A DNA stretch of 64,000 nucleotides from Tolypothrix bouteillei VB521301 (GTDB lineage Bacteria > Cyanobacteriota > Cyanobacteriia > Cyanobacteriales > Nostocaceae): positions 3,010,452-3,074,451 of the forward strand of contig NZ_JHEG04000001.1 of assembly GCF_000760695.4 (NCBI RefSeq), read 5' to 3'. Position 1 is the first letter of the stretch; each line of letters begins with the position of its first letter. The notes under the pieces were generated by a model. That model made no database searches. It saw nothing but the letters and a program-made list of their open reading frames with translations, and was not told the DNA's origin. This document shows, one piece after another, positions 44,561-52,999 of the stretch. The position numbers and the translations under genes are program-made.

Positions 44561-46018
44561 ATGAAACCTAAAATATTATCCCACAGTAAAAGTACGCATG
44601 GTTTAAAACCCGCGTGTCTCTCATTTGGGGAAGTTCTAGCTCAATCCTTTGCTGTTATTGCACCTACCACAATTCCTGCATCTAATATTGGTTTGATAGT
44701 GGCGCTTTCGGGGAAAGGAGCCTGGTTAAGTTTTCTCATCGGTTTAATTGGACTCGTTTTAGTCAGTATCAACATCAATCAGTTTGCCAGTCGTTCGGCT
44801 TCTCCCGGTTCCCTATACTCTTATATTGTCAAAGGCTTAGGTCCAACAGCGGGTGTGATTTGTGGTTGGTGTTTGGTACTGGCATATTTGTTCACGGGAA
44901 TGTCCGTATTGTGTGGTTTTGCCAACTTCAGTGGAAATTTAATCGGTCAATTGGGTATTCATCCCTCTAGTATTACGTTGTTGGCTTTAGGTGCGGGAAT
45001 AGCTTGGTATGCAGCCTATAAAGATATTCAGCTTTCTGCTATGGCAATGCTCTGGCTCGAAGGAATCTCGCTGGCTTTGATTGCAGTGTTGTGCGCGATC
45101 GTTTGGGCAAATAAAGGTTTTGCTTTAGATATGTCACAACTAACACTTTCTGATGTCACTCCTGGCAAAGTTGCAACGGGATTAGTATTGGTCATGTTTG
45201 CTTTTTCTGGCTTTGAAAGTGCTACGTCGTTGGGTGATGAAGCAAAGAAACCGTTAAAAACCATTCCCAGATCGGTGATTGGGAGTGTTATTCTAGCAGG
45301 TCTGTTTTATATATCAACGACATATATTGAAGTCTTGGGTTTTAGCGGTACTGGTGTGTCGATTACCAAAACTGAAGAACCTTTAAAGTTTTTATCCCAA
45401 CAAGTCGGTATGGGATTTTTGGGAGAGTTAATTGCTTTTGGCGCATTATTTAGCTTTTTTGCTTGCGTTTTGGGCTGTATTAATCCTGCCGCTAGAATTT
45501 TCTTTATGATGGCACGTCACGGATTATTCTACTCCAAGCTAGGGACTGCACATTCTTTTAATCGAACTCCCCATATTGCGGTGACGATGTGCTCGTTTGC
45601 TATTTTCTTAGTTCCTGCAGTGATGTCCTTATTTAACATTCAGTTGTTTGAAAGTATGGGTTACTTAGGAGCTATCTGTAGCTATGGATTTCTCACAGTT
45701 TATATCCTCATTTCTATTGCAGCACCAGTTTATCTCTATCAAATCGGTAAACTCCGCTTCCATCATGTCGTTTTCTCTGTGCTAGCGGTTGCATTTATGA
45801 TGATTCCTGTATTGGGAAGTGTCGGAATTCCAGGCAGTACAATGTTTCCAGTTCCAGAAGCTCCTTATGATGTTTTCCCCTACTTATTCTTGACGTATTT
45901 AGCGCTCACTTGTGGCACGTTTGTGTTGCAGCGATTGCGATCGCCCAACATTGTTATGGAAATGCGCCAAGGAGTTGAAGAAATTCATGCTCGATTTAGC
46001 GATCGCGATGGGCTTTAA
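44561..46018 (+). CDS. APC-superfamily amino-acid permease
   Basis: 485 residues, about twelve membrane helices. Family features: SFGEVLAQSFAVIAPTTIPASNIGLIVALSGKGAWLSFLIGLIGL at the first helices, FASRSASPGSLYSYIVKGLGP, and LVMFAFSGFESATSLGDEAKKPLKTIPRSVIGSVI, the conserved helix-6 segment. Substrate unknown; amino acids, amines or thiol compounds are possible. Starts at ATG; 99 bp before a CadD gene on the same strand. Confidence 0.9.
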   Translation: MKPKILSHSKSTHGLKPACLSFGEVLAQSFAVIAPTTIPASNIGLIVALSGKGAWLSFLIGLIGLVLVSININQFASRSASPGSLYSYIVKGLGPTAGVICGWCLVLAYLFTGMSVLCGFANFSGNLIGQLGIHPSSITLLALGAGIAWYAAYKDIQLSAMAMLWLEGISLALIAVLCAIVWANKGFALDMSQLTLSDVTPGKVATGLVLVMFAFSGFESATSLGDEAKKPLKTIPRSVIGSVILAGLFYISTTYIEVLGFSGTGVSITKTEEPLKFLSQQVGMGFLGELIAFGALFSFFACVLGCINPAARIFFMMARHGLFYSKLGTAHSFNRTPHIAVTMCSFAIFLVPAVMSLFNIQLFESMGYLGAICSYGFLTVYILISIAAPVYLYQIGKLRFHHVVFSVLAVAFMMIPVLGSVGIPGSTMFPVPEAPYDVFPYLFLTYLALTCGTFVLQRLRSPNIVMEMRQGVEEIHARFSDRDGL

Positions 46019-46117
46019 TTTCAATTTATATAGAACTACAGGTTCTAGCAGATGAACGTCGAGCGAGAAAGTACAATTCAAAATTCAACATTCCTTAATC
46101 CAAAATCCCAAATTGAC

Positions 46118-46765
46118 ATGAGTGGATTAGTAACTGCAATTAGTACAGGGGCAGCTGCTTTTGGTGCTACCAACATTGATGATATTGTTATCCTGACAAT
46201 CTTTTTTTCACAAGTTAATGAAACATTTCGCCGTTGGCATATTATCTTGGGTCAGTATTTAGGGTTTACAATACTGGTTCTTGCGAGTCTTCCCGGCTTT
46301 TTTGGAGGTTTAATTGTACCGAAACCGTGGATTGGACTTTTTGGCTTAGTACCAATCCTAATTGGTATTAGGTACTTAATGAACAAAGATGAAGAAGATT
46401 CAGAAAACGCTGAGGAAGAGTCAGAACAGAGCCAAAACTCTTTTTTTGCCAAATTTTTTAACGTACAAGTTTATAGTGTTGCTGCTGTGACATTTGCCAA
46501 TGGCAGCGATAATATTAGTATTTATATTCCTTTATTTGCTAGCAGCACTTTAGACAGCTTGGTTGTTATCATAGCAGTCTTTTTTCTACTTGTGGGAGCT
46601 TTGTGCTTTGCAGCATATCAATTAACCAATCAGAGAACCGTAGCTGAAATGCTTTCTTGTCATGGTAATAATTTTGTCCCATTTGTATTGATGGGATTGG
46701 GTGCTTTAATTTTAATAGAAAGTGGTGTTTTAACTCCTCTACTTTCTTTTGTTATAGATAGTTAA
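46118..46765 (+). CDS. CadD-family transporter (3)
   Basis: 215 residues from the ATG at 46118; the upstream frame to 46052 translates an interspersed AAAATTCAACATTCC-type spacer repeat. AISTGAAAFGATNIDDIVILTIFFSQVNETFRRWHIILGQYLGF and AAVTFANGSDNISIYIPLFASS repeat the family signatures. A short acidic loop (EDSENAEEESEQSQ) separates the halves, as in paralogue 1, which it resembles more than paralogue 2. Confidence 0.88.
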   Translation: MSGLVTAISTGAAAFGATNIDDIVILTIFFSQVNETFRRWHIILGQYLGFTILVLASLPGFFGGLIVPKPWIGLFGLVPILIGIRYLMNKDEEDSENAEEESEQSQNSFFAKFFNVQVYSVAAVTFANGSDNISIYIPLFASSTLDSLVVIIAVFFLLVGALCFAAYQLTNQRTVAEMLSCHGNNFVPFVLMGLGALILIESGVLTPLLSFVIDS

Positions 46766-46953
46766 TGGTTAGTTGTTAGTAGTTGTTTATTAGTTGTAAA
46801 TAACTACTTACCACTAACGATGAAAGGCGAGACGCCTGTCCCAACCCAATAAAGACAAACTACTAACCACCAGTCATTAACAAGTTTGGTTACAGAATAT
46901 ACAAACATATTACTGGATATTTTAGTATAAATTTATAAATTTGAGGAATAAAA

Positions 46954-47793
46954 TTGACTATTTTAGAATTTTCATTATTAGTTTGGATAGGGTCGTTTAC
47001 TGCAGGATTTCTAGGGGCATTAACTGGTTTGGGAGGTGGCGTTGTGATTGTCCCGTTGTTAGCGTCGGTTTTTGGAGTTGACATCAGATATGCAGTTGGT
47101 GCTTCTTTAGTCTCTGTCATCGCCACTTCCTTAGGTGCAGCATCTACATATATAAAGAAAGGCTACACAAATTTGCGGTTGGGAATGTTTTTAGAAGTCG
47201 CAACAACGATTGGAGCTTTAATTGGAGCGTTAATTGCTACGTATATTTCTGTGAAAGCTTTAACTATTGTGCTGGCTGTTGTTCTACTTTATTCAGCTTA
47301 CCTTTCACAACAACCTAAACTTGATAATCCGGAAAGCGAGTCGCCCGATCCTTTGGGCAATTATTTACAACTTAACGGCAGTTATCCCGCACCTGAAGGA
47401 GTAGTATCTTATCAAGTTCACTCCGTCCCTGCTGGATTTAGCGTGATGCTTGTTGCTGGTGTGATTTCTGGTTTATTGGGTATTGGTTCGGGCGCGTTTA
47501 AAGTACTGGCAATGGATCAAATCATGCGTGTCCCGTTCAAAGTTTCTACAACCACAAGCAATTTTATGATTGGGGTGACAGCCGCCGCATCTACAGGAGT
47601 TTACTTAGCACGCGGTTACATCGATCCTGCATTGTCAATGCCAGTTATGTTAGGCGTTTTACCCGGTGCTTTTTTAGGTGCGCGAGTTCTTATAGGAGTT
47701 AAAACTCAAACTTTAAGAATTGTCTTTAGTCTTGTGCTAGTTCTTATGGCTTGCAAAATGGTATTTAACAGCTTAACATCAGGGGCAGCGTAA
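46954..47793 (+). CDS. TauE/SafE-family permease (2)
   Basis: 279 residues, TTG start supported by GAGGA about eight bases upstream. Signatures in both halves: FTAGFLGALTGLGGGVVIVPLLASVFGVDIRYAVGASLVSVIATS and AGVISGLLGIGSGAFKVLAMDQIMRVPFKVSTTTSNFMIGVTAA. The family moves sulfur-containing anions. One base separates it from the DUF1634 gene, the usual partner of this subgroup. Confidence 0.92.
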   Translation: MTILEFSLLVWIGSFTAGFLGALTGLGGGVVIVPLLASVFGVDIRYAVGASLVSVIATSLGAASTYIKKGYTNLRLGMFLEVATTIGALIGALIATYISVKALTIVLAVVLLYSAYLSQQPKLDNPESESPDPLGNYLQLNGSYPAPEGVVSYQVHSVPAGFSVMLVAGVISGLLGIGSGAFKVLAMDQIMRVPFKVSTTTSNFMIGVTAAASTGVYLARGYIDPALSMPVMLGVLPGAFLGARVLIGVKTQTLRIVFSLVLVLMACKMVFNSLTSGAA

Positions 47794-47794
47794 T

Positions 47795-48367
47795 ATGGAA
47801 AAAACAATTTTTAGTTTTTGGCGGGGTTCGCCTACACTTTCAGAAAGTGAACCCACTCAACTCCAGTTACAGCAATTTGGCGATACTGCTACAACCGTTA
47901 AGCCGGAGGCTCATCGCAACTTAATTCAGCAGAACAACAAAACCGCCCCACTAGTGGCTCATAACTCCGAGCTTGATGCTAGCAAAGACGGTACTAAGAC
48001 GGTAAGCGATTTACAACTCGAGCCATTACTGAGCAACTTATTAAAATATGGCGTACTCATTGCTAGTGCTGTCATTTTCATAGGCGGCTTACTCTACTTA
48101 ATTCGCCACGGTGCTGAACCAGCTAACTATCACATTTTTAAAGAAGAATCATTTGAGTTTCGCTCTCCCATAGGTGTTATAGATGTTATTCGAGCAGGTA
48201 GCTATCGTGGAATTATTCAACTTGGATTACTGCTACTAGTTGCAACTCCTATATTACGCGTTATTATCTCCCTATTCGTATTTCTACGACACAGAGAATA
48301 TACTTACGCTCTCATTACGTCGATTGTCCTGAGTGCTTTATTGTGCAGCTTTTTAGGTGCTTTTTAG
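47795..48367 (+). CDS. DUF1634 membrane protein, TauE partner
   Basis: 190 residues. A polar N-terminal ~80 residues precede the DUF1634 domain: LLSNLLKYGVLIASAVIFIGGLLYLIRHG, then VIDVIRAGSYRGIIQLGLLLLVATPILRVIISLFVFLRHREYTYALITSIVLSALL. Three membrane helices. Members sit next to TauE/SafE permeases and are presumed accessory subunits. Start one base after the permease stop: tight operon. Confidence 0.9.
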   Translation: MEKTIFSFWRGSPTLSESEPTQLQLQQFGDTATTVKPEAHRNLIQQNNKTAPLVAHNSELDASKDGTKTVSDLQLEPLLSNLLKYGVLIASAVIFIGGLLYLIRHGAEPANYHIFKEESFEFRSPIGVIDVIRAGSYRGIIQLGLLLLVATPILRVIISLFVFLRHREYTYALITSIVLSALLCSFLGAF

Positions 48368-48369
48368 CG

Positions 48370-48612
48370 GAAGTAAGCCAAAGAGTGCCAAAGCCTGCAA
48401 GAATGGAATTCTCGGGTTATACAAACAAAGCCTGCCCAGGCAGGCTTTTTTCAAAATCATGTGGCACGAACGCAATTACCCAGACTCAGCCCGACAATGT
48501 TTGCGCTTCAGTCTGCCTGAACTTTGTGGGAATCTTTGACTTTTCGCTAACAGCGAGCGCGAAAAAATATTACTTTTTCCGGTCTTCTTTTAAAATTGCG
48601 ATGCTCCCTTTT
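48370..48612. repeat. MITE-related sequence with terminator
   Basis: GCCAAAGAGTGCCAAAGCCTGC near 48371 and the end GATGCTCCC near 48602 match the two ends of the 139-bp MITE at 13095, but the middle differs and is longer. The first part includes the hairpin GCCTGCC-CA-GGCAGGC with TTTTTT. Confidence 0.6.
48427..48451 (+). terminator. Terminator after the TauE-DUF1634 operon
   Basis: AAAGCCTGCC (48427-48436), loop CA, GGCAGGCTTT (48439-48448), then more T. The ten-base stem is strong; the two-base loop will open to four in practice. It lies within the repeat-derived sequence. Confidence 0.8.
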
Positions 48613-48662
48613 AGACCAACTATTGAGCGTCTCTAGATGAAAATTTTTTTAAAATAAAAATT

Positions 48663-48929
48663 TTAGGAAACAAAGCGATTTATTAATCCTAAATTTTGTT
48701 GAATAAACTCCGATATAGAAGTTCTCAACAAATCAATCATTTCCGTTGAGAATAATCCCAATGCAGCAGCAGAACCCAAGCTAAACAAACCAACAATCAA
48801 AGCTAGAAACCTTCCAAAAAAACCGGGGTTAATTTCCATAAAACCCAGTCGCGATTGTCCTATAACTGAAATAGTCAGAAAAACTATTCCTAGGATTAAA
48901 AAAATATTAGTTAAAGGTAAAGCACTCAT
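48663..48929 (-). CDS. Small two-helix membrane protein
   Basis: 88 residues from the ATG at 48929 (a TTG three codons earlier is closer to the AGGAA ribosome site). Two hydrophobic segments: ALPLTNIFLILGIVFLTISVIG and GFFGRFLALIVGLFSLGSAAALGLF, then a polar helix (EMIDLLRTSISEFIQQNLG). Not recognised. It sits at the edge of the island. Confidence 0.6.
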   Translation of the reverse strand: MSALPLTNIFLILGIVFLTISVIGQSRLGFMEINPGFFGRFLALIVGLFSLGSAAALGLFSTEMIDLLRTSISEFIQQNLGLINRFVS

Positions 48930-49087
48930 ATTTTTCAAAAATTTCCTGTCTTCGATTATAACCGTGATTTTTACTTAACTGCTTACCCATAAAGTAAGAA
49001 ATTCAGGTGCTAAACCCTAACTTCTTTAAAGGCGTTGGGGAGCTAGCACTGCTAACCACTAGACTTTTGATTTATTTTTCGTTATAC

Positions 49088-49097
49088 TACGGTAAGT
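49088..49097 (+). promoter_or_regulatory. Candidate operator motif TACGGTAAGT, site 4
   Basis: Exact copy of the 35724 motif, 26 bp before the ATG of the next gene. It overlaps an in-frame GTG at 49096, which argues that the GTG is not the start. Confidence 0.5.
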
Positions 49098-49122
49098 GAA
49101 TAGACTTTATGCAATTTACATT

Positions 49123-49584
49123 ATGCAACAAGCCCCACAAATGCCTCATGAGTCGAACTTAGCAGCGGACACAGCCCTTGAGCAGTCGCAGTCAGATGCT
49201 CCTGTGGGTTTGAAGCAAGGAATTTTCAAAAAAATCAGAGGGGGATTGTTTTTTGCCCTTGGATATTTACTATCACCTCTATGTTGGTGGAATGACTTAA
49301 TTTTCAATCTGCCGATCGCTTACGGTTTTGGCTATGTTTGCAGTTTATTCTCGCCAAAACTACTTATCCCTTGCTCAATAGCAGGCTATTGGCTTTCTAA
49401 CGTTGTTGGGATTCTTTTGATGCAAAGAGGCGCTTTGGATGTGTTTCAAAACCAACCAACAGAACGCAATCCAAGAAAAGAGTTGGTTACAGGTCTCGTA
49501 ACCTCAACTATTTTTACAGTCGTTATTTTAACTTTAATCCAGTTAAAAGTTATTGAGACTCCGGATTTGTTTCCAAATAGCTAA
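49123..49584 (+). CDS. Hypothetical membrane protein
   Basis: 153 residues from the ATG at 49123 (GTG at 49096 rejected because of the overlapping operator-like site). A polar N-terminus of about 40 residues precedes three hydrophobic segments: GGLFFALGYLLSPLCWW, FNLPIAYGFGYVCSLFSPKLLIPCSIAGYWLSNVVGILLM, and LVTGLVTSTIFTVVILTLI. The helix-loop pattern LSPLCWWNDLIFNLPIAYGFGYVCS looks conserved, but I cannot name the family. Inner or thylakoid membrane. Confidence 0.7.
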   Translation: MQQAPQMPHESNLAADTALEQSQSDAPVGLKQGIFKKIRGGLFFALGYLLSPLCWWNDLIFNLPIAYGFGYVCSLFSPKLLIPCSIAGYWLSNVVGILLMQRGALDVFQNQPTERNPRKELVTGLVTSTIFTVVILTLIQLKVIETPDLFPNS

Positions 49585-49660
49585 TGGTTAATGGCTAATT
49601 ACTAATTGCTAATTGCTAATTGCTAATTGCTAATTGCTAATTGCTAATAGTGAGTCCAGA
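49585..49660. repeat. Heptamer tandem repeat (CTAATTG)n
   Basis: Starting with TAATGG variants, then at least seven head-to-tail copies of the 7-mer AATTGCT. Followed at 49650-49710 by the GTGAGTCCAGAGAAAGTAGG repeat and a degenerate GC-rich block to about 49820, then CCATTAG heptamers (49826-49858). Confidence 0.85.
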
Positions 49661-49857
49661 GAAAGTAGGCGGGTTTCCCATGCCGCAGGTGACTGGCGTA
49701 CAGCCCTTCGGACATAGCTTCGTATCGCGTATAGCCCTTACGGGCAATAGCCTGCGGCAACGCGGAGCGTGTGCCTTGCACATAGCGTCTGTGCTCCTGA
49801 GATACAAGGGAGGGCTAATAGACATTTGGCCATTAGCCATTAGCCATTAGCCATTAG

Positions 49858-50661
49858 CTAATACGATTTCAAAAAATCTGTCAAATTTAATAACTTTTGT
49901 TCTCCTTGACCAACAATTACGGGAAGCTTACCATCCCATTTTTCTAAGGCTTGCTTTTCCAGAATCTCTGGTGTTAAGTTTTCGCGGATAATCTTGTGTG
50001 CTTCCGCTTCACCTTTTGCCAAGTTCACTCTCGCTTCTGCTTCTTTTGATGCTTTTAAAGCGATGAATTCCGCACGTTTGGCTTCTTGTGCAGCCACTTG
50101 TTTTGATTCTACAGCTTCATTAAACTTTTGCGAGAAGTGAATGTGGAGCAGAGAAACGTCGTCTACTGCAATGTGATAGTTAGCCAATCTATTTGTTAAA
50201 GTTTCGTCTACTCCTGCTTTCATTTCTTCTCGCTTGAGAATAATTTCTTCGGCAGTATATTTTGCAACAATCGCCTTGAGGACTTCTTCAAGTGCTGGAT
50301 TGATAATGCGATCGACAACATTTTTTTCATCTCCAATTTTCTGGAAAATAGTATTGGCTTTCTCTGGAATAATATGCCAGTTTAGAGCCACCTCTGCGGA
50401 GATATTCTGTAAATCTTTAGTAGAAGCCTCAGCAGAAATGTTTTGTTTCTGCACTTGCACGCTCAATCTCTTTACTGTGTTTACTACTGGTACGATGATG
50501 TGAATACCTTCTCCAAGGACTCTGTCTTGAACTTTACCAAATTCCATCAATACACCTCGTTCTCCTGCATTAACGATCGCAAAGGGAGTCAAGAACAAAG
50601 TGATGAGAACTAGAAGTGCTGTCAGTTTACCGGCATTGTTAAATGCTTTACTTTTTTTCAT
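49858..50661 (-). CDS. SPFH/prohibitin-family membrane protein (2)
   Basis: 267 residues from the ATG at 50661; the longer frame to 50778 adds a stretch with no family match. N-terminal membrane helix (LTALLVLITLFLTPFAIV), SPFH domain with NAGERGVLMEFGKVQDRVLGEGIHIIVPVV, and coiled coil (KQVAAQEAKRAEFIALKASKEAEARVNLAKGEAEAHKII). Similar in plan to the 6983 gene. A perfect AGTACGG/CCGTACT repeat lies between it and the divergent Rrf2 gene, suggesting control by that regulator. Confidence 0.9.
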   Translation of the reverse strand: MKKSKAFNNAGKLTALLVLITLFLTPFAIVNAGERGVLMEFGKVQDRVLGEGIHIIVPVVNTVKRLSVQVQKQNISAEASTKDLQNISAEVALNWHIIPEKANTIFQKIGDEKNVVDRIINPALEEVLKAIVAKYTAEEIILKREEMKAGVDETLTNRLANYHIAVDDVSLLHIHFSQKFNEAVESKQVAAQEAKRAEFIALKASKEAEARVNLAKGEAEAHKIIRENLTPEILEKQALEKWDGKLPVIVGQGEQKLLNLTDFLKSY

Positions 50662-50815
50662 AATTGCTAACGAATGTAAAGTATCTGTAACAAGTTTGAC
50701 TGTTGCTTTGCGTCTCCAGAGCAGGATGAGTATTGCTTGTGGATAAACAATTTGGGATGCGATCGTGTATTTTGACAAAAATTAATTTTTTACTGAGTTA
50801 TTTCTGCTTTTAAAA

Positions 50816-50845
50816 AGTACGGTATATTGGTAGAATTGCCGTACT
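50816..50845. promoter_or_regulatory. Candidate operator, AGTACGG-N16-CCGTACT
   Basis: Perfect 7-bp inverted repeat AGTACGG (50816-50822) and CCGTACT (50839-50845) in the region between the divergent SPFH and third Rrf2 genes. The half-site shares TACGG with the island's other motifs. Confidence 0.55.
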
Positions 50846-51095
50846 CACAGTTTGACATATTTTATAACTGCGTGTTGCGGCAAACAATGTATAAAACCCA
50901 TACCCAACATAGATGAAAAAGGATACAAACTTTATACCGGACATTCATCTATTAAATGGATACCATATCCTATCTTTATCTACGGGAAAATATGGTAGCG
51001 TAAAAACTTTTTTGTCAAGCCCTTAAATGTTTAGTGTGAGGTCTATTTTATTCCCTCATACTTTATACTTCATCCTTTAGTTGATTTTTTTGATG

Positions 51096-51533
51096 ATGGA
51101 AATATCCTCGAAAATTAAATATACTCTACTAGCACTGCTAGAGCTGACTCGATACTACGAGCAAGAAGAATTTTTACAAATTGAACAAATCGCAGTTTCT
51201 CAGCAAATACCAGATCGGTATTTAGGACAACTCTTGATGAGTTTGCGACGATGCGGTTTGGTTTGCAGTCAGCGAGGAGTTAAAGGGGGTTATCAACTCA
51301 GCAAACCTCCTGAAGAAATTACATTGCTTGAAGTGCTGACTTGTCTTGAAGGTGCAGCAACTCAAGAATACGGGGAACTGGGGGAGCCACTCAGTATGGA
51401 AAATATGATTATTAAAGAAGTGTGGCATGAAGCGACGAAAGCGGCATTGACAGTTTTTGGAAGTTATACCTTAAGAGGGTTGTATGAGAAACAACAAGCA
51501 AGGCAGTTGTTAAATCCAATGTATTATATTTAA
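51096..51533 (+). CDS. Rrf2-family transcriptional regulator (3)
   Basis: 145 residues from the ATG at 51096, so that it begins MEISSKIKYTLLALLEL like its paralogues; ATG 51093 and a TTG at 51081 are also in frame. QIEQIAVSQQIPDRYLGQLLMSLRRCGLVCSQRGVKGGYQLS is the wing/helix-turn-helix part. Cysteines at about residues 52, 56 and 94 are not in the IscR arrangement. Ends PMYYI. Confidence 0.9.
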   Translation: MEISSKIKYTLLALLELTRYYEQEEFLQIEQIAVSQQIPDRYLGQLLMSLRRCGLVCSQRGVKGGYQLSKPPEEITLLEVLTCLEGAATQEYGELGEPLSMENMIIKEVWHEATKAALTVFGSYTLRGLYEKQQARQLLNPMYYI

Positions 51534-51543
51534 CTGGATTTCG

Positions 51544-51593
51544 ACAGACTTCACCCTGCTCTCCTTGTAGGGGTTCGGGGTGAGGTCTGTTTT
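51544..51593 (+). terminator. Terminator after Rrf2 (3)
   Basis: ACAGAC..CACCC (51544-51556) pairs with GGGTG..GTCTGT (51578-51590), followed by TTTT. Two-base internal bulges on both sides. Confidence 0.65.
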
Positions 51594-51708
51594 GGCTTCA
51601 TTGGACTCACTTCTTTTTAAGCGGGACATCTAACACTTTGAAAACACGCTTTAGTCCCCTTAAACAAGGGGACTGTGGACTATAGCTAAATGAATAATTG
51701 ATAACCTT

Positions 51709-52260
51709 TCATTGATTTAAGAAAGGACGGGCGAGAAAAAAGCTAGTAATTGATTTAGCGTCTACCTGTTCGCCATCAAGAATCGCTTTCTCTAACTCTT
51801 GAGGAGTAAAGAAAACTGTCTCCATATCTTCGTCTTCATCTTGTGGTGGCGGTTCGTCTAGCTTTTCTAAATCTTGGGCGAGGAAAGCATAAATAATCTC
51901 GCTAGAATAACCAGGGGCTAGGAAAAACTCACCTAATTTTTGCCACTTATGAGCGCGAAAACCTGTTTCTTCCTGAATTTCACGCTGAATGGTTGCTAGG
52001 GGGTCTTCACCGTACTCTACAGTTCCCGCAGGAAACTCAAATAACCTTCCTTGTGCTGCAAATCGATACTGGCGCACGAGTAAAAGTTTACCTTCTGAAG
52101 TCACAGGTATTACTAAAGCTCCACCTGGGTGACGGATGCACTCCCATTCTCCTTCAGAGTTGTTGGGTAAACGCAAGCGATTGACTTCAAAATCGAACTT
52201 GCGTCCCTTATAGAACAAGCGTTGCTTTAACAGTTGGGGTAATTCTCTACCTAATGGCAT
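51709..52260 (-). CDS. NUDIX hydrolase (ADP-ribose pyrophosphatase-like)
   Basis: 183 residues from the ATG at 52260 (MPLGRELPQLLKQRLFYKGRKF). NUDIX box from the Gly of FPAGTVEYGEDP through REIQEETGF, preceded by LLVRQYRFAAQGRLFEFPAG, the arrangement of ADP-ribose or nucleoside-diphosphate-sugar hydrolases. Cytoplasmic. 84 bp beyond the folK stop and on the same strand, so it may be co-transcribed with it. Confidence 0.9.
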   Translation of the reverse strand: MPLGRELPQLLKQRLFYKGRKFDFEVNRLRLPNNSEGEWECIRHPGGALVIPVTSEGKLLLVRQYRFAAQGRLFEFPAGTVEYGEDPLATIQREIQEETGFRAHKWQKLGEFFLAPGYSSEIIYAFLAQDLEKLDEPPPQDEDEDMETVFFTPQELEKAILDGEQVDAKSITSFFLARPFLNQ

Positions 52261-52344
52261 ACTCTGTTTTATAGTTAAAAAGCACACAGACTAGTACTTT
52301 CGGTGGATGTGAAACTAGCGTTTTCTGCGCTTATAGTTGTAAAA

Positions 52345-52830
52345 TTAATAGCCCACCAATAGTTGCACTTCTGTACAGTCTACATCTTTAACAAGCTCTT
52401 TAATCCTGCGTCCGGAAATTGGTTCTACCCAATCTGGAGCGATTTCTGCTAGTGGAACTAACACAAATGCTCGTTGCTGCATTCGAGGGTGGGGAACTTG
52501 GAGTTTTGGCGTCTCTAAAATCAAGTTATCGTATAACAACAAATCCAAATCTAAGGTGCGTGGTTCCCATCGTTCTCGCCGCACTCGTCCAAATTGATTT
52601 TCAATATTTAGTAAAGTTTCGAGCAGTTGTTCTGGTACCATCTCTATTTGTAAAATAGCTGTACCGTTGATGTAATCTGGTTGTGGTGGTCCGACAGCTT
52701 TGGTTCTGTACCAACTGGATTTTGCCTGTAAAACAACCCCCGGTGTCTGGGCTAGAGCTTCTATGGCGGCTTCTAAGATTGCTAGGGAATCACCAATGTT
52801 GCTACCCAACGCGATCGCACTACTTTTCAT
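52345..52830 (-). CDS. folK: 6-hydroxymethyl-7,8-dihydropterin pyrophosphokinase
   Basis: 161 residues from the ATG at 52830 (MKSSAIALGSNIGDS). HPPK motifs: ALGSNIGD, NQFGRVRRERWEPRTLDLDLLLYD and VPHPRMQQRAFVLVPLAEIAPDW. It transfers pyrophosphate from ATP to the pterin in folate synthesis. Single-domain form. Divergent from the PBP gene. Confidence 0.95.
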   Translation of the reverse strand: MKSSAIALGSNIGDSLAILEAAIEALAQTPGVVLQAKSSWYRTKAVGPPQPDYINGTAILQIEMVPEQLLETLLNIENQFGRVRRERWEPRTLDLDLLLYDNLILETPKLQVPHPRMQQRAFVLVPLAEIAPDWVEPISGRRIKELVKDVDCTEVQLLVGY

Positions 52831-52999
52831 GAGCAACTTGCCAATGGAAAAATAATAAGTAAAAATTATCGATAAAGTTTGCCCTATAGGGATACAGTTT
52901 ATTATTTGGCGGATGTTATACTAACACGGTTGTGGCTCAAAAATCAGAAAAAGTTTTTCATGACGATCGCATTGCAACTGCTTGAAGTGAGGGATTAAC

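Noticed and set aside
49585..49660. CRISPR array
   Set aside because: The repeats are 7-mers without spacers, the short tandem repeat type common in cyanobacteria.
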